A stretch of 64,000 nucleotides of DNA from Chrysomallon squamiferum (lineage: Eukaryota; Mollusca; Gastropoda; Neomphalida; Peltospiridae), in NCBI GenBank assembly GCA_012295275.1, contig CM022676.1, forward strand, positions 1,439,510 to 1,503,509, given 5' to 3'. A program made the position numbers and the translations under genes. The notes below the pieces were generated by a model, which had not been told where the DNA came from, searched no databases, and saw only the letters and a program-made list of their open reading frames with translations. Shown here in pieces: positions 59,331 through 64,000 of this stretch. Each line of letters begins with the position of its first letter. Positions within the stretch are counted from its first letter, which is position 1.

Positions 59331-61287
59331 ATGTAAATATATAGCTGTGTGAAATGTTATATATTTAATAGACTTAAAAGCTACATTATTGTTTGAAATA
59401 TTCTAATTAACGACAACTATGTCTGTGAGATTGTTAAAGGAATTCCAGTGTGTTAACATCTCTCTATAATTCGCTGAAAAATTATTAATTGATTTGTTAA
59501 AAAGTACCTTTGACAAAGAAACAAATCATTTGTTAAAAGCATGATGTCAATATGTGACAAATGTAAATAGAATCTTAGGTTACTAACATGAAGTATATGA
59601 TGGTCTTTGTCTTGGTAATAAATTTGAAATAATAGATTATTTTCAACAATTCTTTTCTTTGTTTTTATGACTACATTTTTCTTGCCACATTATTCTACTA
59701 GAGAAATTGAGTAAACAATTCTGATGTCAAAAATCTGTAAACTGTTAAACACAAAAACAATTTTTATTTCATTTATTAGTTTTAATTAGATGACATCACA
59801 TAGGATGCTGATTTAAGGCAATTCACAAATGTCTGATCAACAGTTTAAAGTTACAACACAGATTAAAATATTTCCTTTTGGTTCAAAACTTTACCTTTAA
59901 AACAAAATTAGCAGTTATATACAAATACATGTCTTAAAAATTCTAATATTTTAATTAATTTTAACTTTTTTATTTTTTTTTGTTTTTTCATAACGATACA
60001 TTTCAACAGAAACCATTTCAAATTGTTGACCAACATAGGCACACATGACAATGTTTTAAAAAAATAACTAATAGATTAAAAATATATAAACATGGAAAAA
60101 AACAATTTGTATAATACAGAAAAGTCATAACAATGTTTCAAAACCACACAGCTCAATAGAAAATCAAGTTTTAAATTTATTTTAAATCAATTTTTCAAAT
60201 CATATCAACAATTATTTTATTTTTAAATCTTAAACACCTTTGCTTTATTATTAATTGATGCAAATTAATTCAGAATGTGTTACAAAAGCACTGGCCAATC
60301 TGTAGTTAGTATGGCACATCTCTTATTTGCATAAATTATATAATTATTACTAATATGCAAATCTTGTCATTTTTGAACTTTATTTAGCAAGTTCAGCTAT
60401 TCTGGTGTAATACTAATTTTTTTTTTAATTAAAATAACCGAAAATTTAATATTAAATACAGTTTGAAAATATATATTTTTTATATTTTTAAATGTTTTTT
60501 TTCAACATTTTAATAAATAAATTTACTTAAATTATTTTCTCCAGTAATTCAAAAACTAAATTCCAGTATAAAATTTAAAAAGTAATAGAGTATATTAACA
60601 TAATTATGTGGTATAAGCTGTGTGGTTTCTATGCTAAGCTGTGAGTTATATACATCTATGACAATAATGTGTCAATAAACATTCTGGCTGGAACATTCTG
60701 CAACAAAATAGACATTTTCTAATATTTGGTACATTCCACCATTCTGTAAATGCACCAGAAAATTGTGAATACTGTATATAATACAATGTGAGATATGAGA
60801 TCAATATATTACAAGTTCAGATTATTAGGTCCCTTAAAGTATTCCTTTACAAGGCACAGATTTATAAATTTCAACTGTTCTCTTTAATTAACAAACACCA
60901 AAGTTATAAAATCTTTTTAAAAAAAACACAGCTTATAAAATGAAATATTATTTAAAATAACAAATATCAAAACAATTACTGAAACTACAAACTGTTTCAA
61001 AACATAAAATAAATAAATGCCTAAATTTACAATCAGATCCCCAAGTCCTTAAAACAAAGATGTGAAAGATTCAACTGATGTCTGTGTGTTTAAAAACACC
61101 AGTGTTGTAATAATCCATGTTTTCAGATTCATCACTACAATTTTATTTTATTACATATTCAGATCCACATGTAAAAAAGTATATATTTTTGTATGTTCAG
61201 TGATGGTTATTCAGTTTTAATTATTCTGTTAATTAACCTGTGTTTTAAAAATATATATAGTTACACAGAGAGAGACATGATAATATT

Positions 61288-61290
<3 letters not shown>

Positions 61291-61333
<43 letters not shown>
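61291..61333. repeat. GT microsatellite
   Basis: About 21 GT dinucleotides. Confidence 0.95.
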
Positions 61334-61334
<1 letters not shown>

Positions 61335-62317
61335 TCAAATTCATCAATATAATGTAATCAACAAAGTGAATTTTAAAAAAAATTGCAGTTTATGCATTAC
61401 ATATTTTCTATATATTATCTAAATCAATATATCTAATGTATACTGCCAAATATATAACAAACCAGAATTTGTCAAATTAAAAATCCAATGAAAAATGAAA
61501 AGATTTAAGATTTATTAAACCGAAAAGAACAAAAAATAAAAATAAAATTTTATAAAAATAACAAATATGGAAATATTAATTAAAAGAACATTTTTTTCTT
61601 TAATTTTTAACTAAAATGTAATAATGTTAAGCAGCTATATTGTGATATTCTACAAAGTATATACAAAATGTTAATACTAAAAATCTCATGTCAGATGGAA
61701 GTAAAACTGTTACTATGTTAGTGTGTGATCAAACTGTATTTGTGAACACTTGATGGCAGACTAGAAAAAATAAAATATCATTAATTTTATTTTTATATTT
61801 CTGTAATTGCACTTTTGTGCTGGGGTGTCGTTCGTTCATTCGGTAATTGCACTTTAAACTGAAAAAAACATCTGTAAATCAACCATATTTCTCTGCTGTA
61901 TGACACGTTACATGAATATGAAAATAAATGTTTGTTTTGTAAAGTCATTTCTTTTATATACAATCCTTTTAAAAAAAACTATTCATATAAATAAACATAC
62001 ATATACGCTTGAATTACTGCTGAAATTTAGATTTAAATTGTCTTTTCTTTCATATTCTGATATCACCAGCTTGATTACATTATTCTGAAGATTTTATCTA
62101 AATAAATAGATAACAGTATTTCTTGTATAGAAAGATTTCTACATGGAAAAATATGAAATGATGAAAAAATACCATCATCGTAAAAAAAAGTTTTCTGATG
62201 AACAAACATCATTTTGTAATACTACTGGAAATTTAATATTGGTACATCTATATAACTGATTATATCCAAATAATGTAATAATCAACAAATATAAAAATTT
62301 GAAGAAAAAAAAACAGA

Positions 62318-62573
62318 TTGAGGATCCCGTATCCAAAATCTGAAGGACCAGAAATTCCAAAACATTTTGCAACAAGCTGAAATGATGATATTTTAGTTTT
62401 TGGATGGTTTAGCATCTACAAACTTTATTTCATAAAAAATATACAAAAGTTATTCAGACTTGCTGTATAATCTGTGTAAGAAATGGAATTTTTTGTGGCT
62501 TAAATTGTTTTCTGGTTATAAAAAATGAAAAAAACACTTCTGTTTCCAAATATTTCAGATAGGGGATCCTCAA
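62318..62573. mobile_element. Small MITE, Tigger/MER2-like
   Basis: A 256-bp element with inverted ends: left TTGAGGATCCCGTATCC, right read in reverse TTGAGGATCCCCTATC. Subterminal ATCCAAAATCTGAAGGACC and CCAAATATTTCAGAT resemble the pogo/Tigger MITEs known from many animals. No coding capacity. No convincing target duplication is visible. Confidence 0.6.
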
Positions 62574-63904
62574 AGAAACTTTTTATACTATTAATTCATA
62601 AAAGAGATAAACTATTTCTAAATATACATTCCTTAAAAAACAATCTCTTCAAAACAACAGTTATGTTTGAAATGGAAACACAATTTCAGTGGGTATAATG
62701 GCACAATACGGTTTCTTGCTTTGCAAGTTCTGTGATCAAAATAGTAACTAACAAAATATTTTTAAAATATTTGTTTAACGACATCTTTAAATTAAGTATG
62801 GAGTTTAAAATGTGTGGCCAAAGGCAGTAACAGAAATTCTAAGTTTGTGTTTCTAAACATGATATTTTTCATATTTTTAAAAAAAAACCTTTTCAAAGAA
62901 ACATCTGTTTAATATATCTTTTTTAAATTATAATAACATGAAATATTAAAAACTTTTAACCTTTCCCCAAATTAGCACCAGTTTAGAGTAAGGGAGATAA
63001 CTACTATTTTGCCAGATTAAACACATCTAGACAGTTTCTGATTTTAATTTAATAGAATTCATTGAAAAAATCTTCATGTTCCACTTTTATCTCCTTATTT
63101 ATAATTTAATACTTGCTATTCCATTTCAATGGTTATTTTCTAAATATTTATACTGCATTACTTTGTTTCAATAATGTCAATTATCTATGAATTATTAACT
63201 TTGTTTTCCTATCAGTTGCTAGCATTCTCCCTAATAAACAAATAAATAAATAGAACATTTTCTGACATGATACTTAACTCTGTGGAAGGCAGAAATGTTT
63301 TTAAAAAGGCACATGTTAAACAATGTAATGAAAAATAAATTGACTATTTTTTAAAAATATATTTAAAAAATACAAAACCATTTAAGCTCATTTGCATAAC
63401 ATGTACAGGCACTACAAAATACATTATACCAAAAAAGACATAAAAATAATTCAAGTACATCTCATTAAGTATGAAAATATTTTTCCAAGTAATTTGCTCA
63501 AGTTGATAATAAATTCAAAATATATACATTTCTTGTTCAGATGTAGAACATACACAAGCATCATTTTAACATAAACAGCACTTTAATCAAAAGCTGTCTC
63601 CCTTGTTTATAATTTCAATCTCATCACCTAAGGGTCAAGACAGACATGTTGCAACAAAAATATCTTCCTTGTGAAATTTAACAAACTCAAATTTCTTTTC
63701 TTTGCTAATTTTTCTCCAAGTTTTCAAATTTCAAAGAAATCTCCAATCAAAAGTCGATGACCATTAGCATTGATTTCCGGAGAAAACTTGCATAAAAAAA
63801 ACATGAAATGAACATTCATTTTTTTTTCTTCTTTTTTTTTGACTTCTGTGGAACCAAAAATTTGTTTCATAACAATTTGAGTCCTGGTTTCTATGGCAGT
63901 TATT

Positions 63905-64000
63905 TCAATCATCATCCTTGTCTTTTTGTGGCTTAATATCACATGCTTCAAACAGTTCTTCTGGCGTGTATCCCAGAAGGCTTTGCAGGTCACAGACAAA
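63905..64000 (-). CDS. C-terminus of an unidentified protein (partial)
   Basis: From the right edge the minus strand reads [20 protein letters not shown], then PQKDKDDD and a TGA at 63907-63905. The short amphipathic helix [12 protein letters not shown] and the acidic/basic tail look like a real C-terminus. The 91-codon ORF in another frame of the same stretch is lysine-rich and less protein-like. The family was not recognised from 31 residues. The rest of the gene lies outside the window. Confidence 0.5.
   Translation of the reverse strand, partial: FVCDLQSLLGYTPEELFEACDIKPQKDKDDD

Larger units (their letters stand above)
59331..63904 (-). other. Probable long 3' UTR and flank of the right-edge gene
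   Basis: About 4.5 kb, very AT-rich, no exon. A GT run occupies 61291-61333. ATTTGCAT and ATGCAAAT octamers face each other at about 60337-60362. The part nearest the stop codon is presumed 3' UTR because no further coding exon follows. Confidence 0.4.

Noticed and set aside
1-64000. CRISPR arrays, tRNA or rRNA genes, prokaryotic operons
   Set aside because: None seen. The regular repeats are eukaryotic minisatellites without unique spacers, and all confident genes have spliceosomal introns.

Overview
This is AT-rich, intron-dense animal genomic DNA. Every confident gene is split by GT-AG introns, and the families present are metazoan: CCDC191, YPEL5, a Golgi carbohydrate sulfotransferase, a SID-1-family fragment and secreted immunoglobulin-domain proteins. 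Long microsatellites, non-LTR, hAT and Tigger/pogo remnants fill the rest. I infer an invertebrate, most likely a spiralian such as a mollusc, with low confidence. There is no rRNA, tRNA, CRISPR or bacterial-style operon.

Layout. (1) 1-1290: interspersed repeats. (2) About 1290-12270, unit A: a shortened direct copy of the large block at about 17828-45060 (unit B). Unit A carries an immunoglobulin-family gene that has lost one Ig exon without losing its frame (2518-5180, minus). It also carries a wrecked CCDC191 copy (7578-11377) that keeps only exons 1, 3, 17 and 18. (3) 12820-16488: internal exons of a SID-1 transmembrane-family gene, stranded between the two units. (4) 16743-18300: a dead LINE; the duplicated block begins inside its 3' end. 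(5) Unit B: the two-Ig-domain secreted gene (19417-22933, minus), then a complete 18-exon CCDC191 gene (25452-40092, plus; 998 codons) with a Tigger piece in intron 1 and a 2331-bp hAT element with an exact 8-bp target duplication in intron 9. (6) 46396-47108, minus: YPEL5, tail-to-tail with CCDC191. (7) 50135-52997, plus: a three-exon, 359-aa carbohydrate sulfotransferase, divergent from YPEL5. (8) 53-64 kb: mostly non-coding, with a diverged pair of 0.5-kb direct repeats around a terminal-inverted-repeat element, a small MITE, and at the right edge the C-terminus of an unidentified minus-strand gene with a probable long 3' UTR.

The genes do not form a pathway. The main interest is the structural history. 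A roughly 27-kb block duplicated recently: in the surviving exons I count only a few substitutions. One copy then lost at least three large segments. The deletions destroyed CCDC191, but they removed a symmetric phase-1 exon from the immunoglobulin gene, leaving a potentially functional single-domain variant. Exon joins for the five main gene models were checked by hand for splice dinucleotides, phase and total length; all other claims are by eye.
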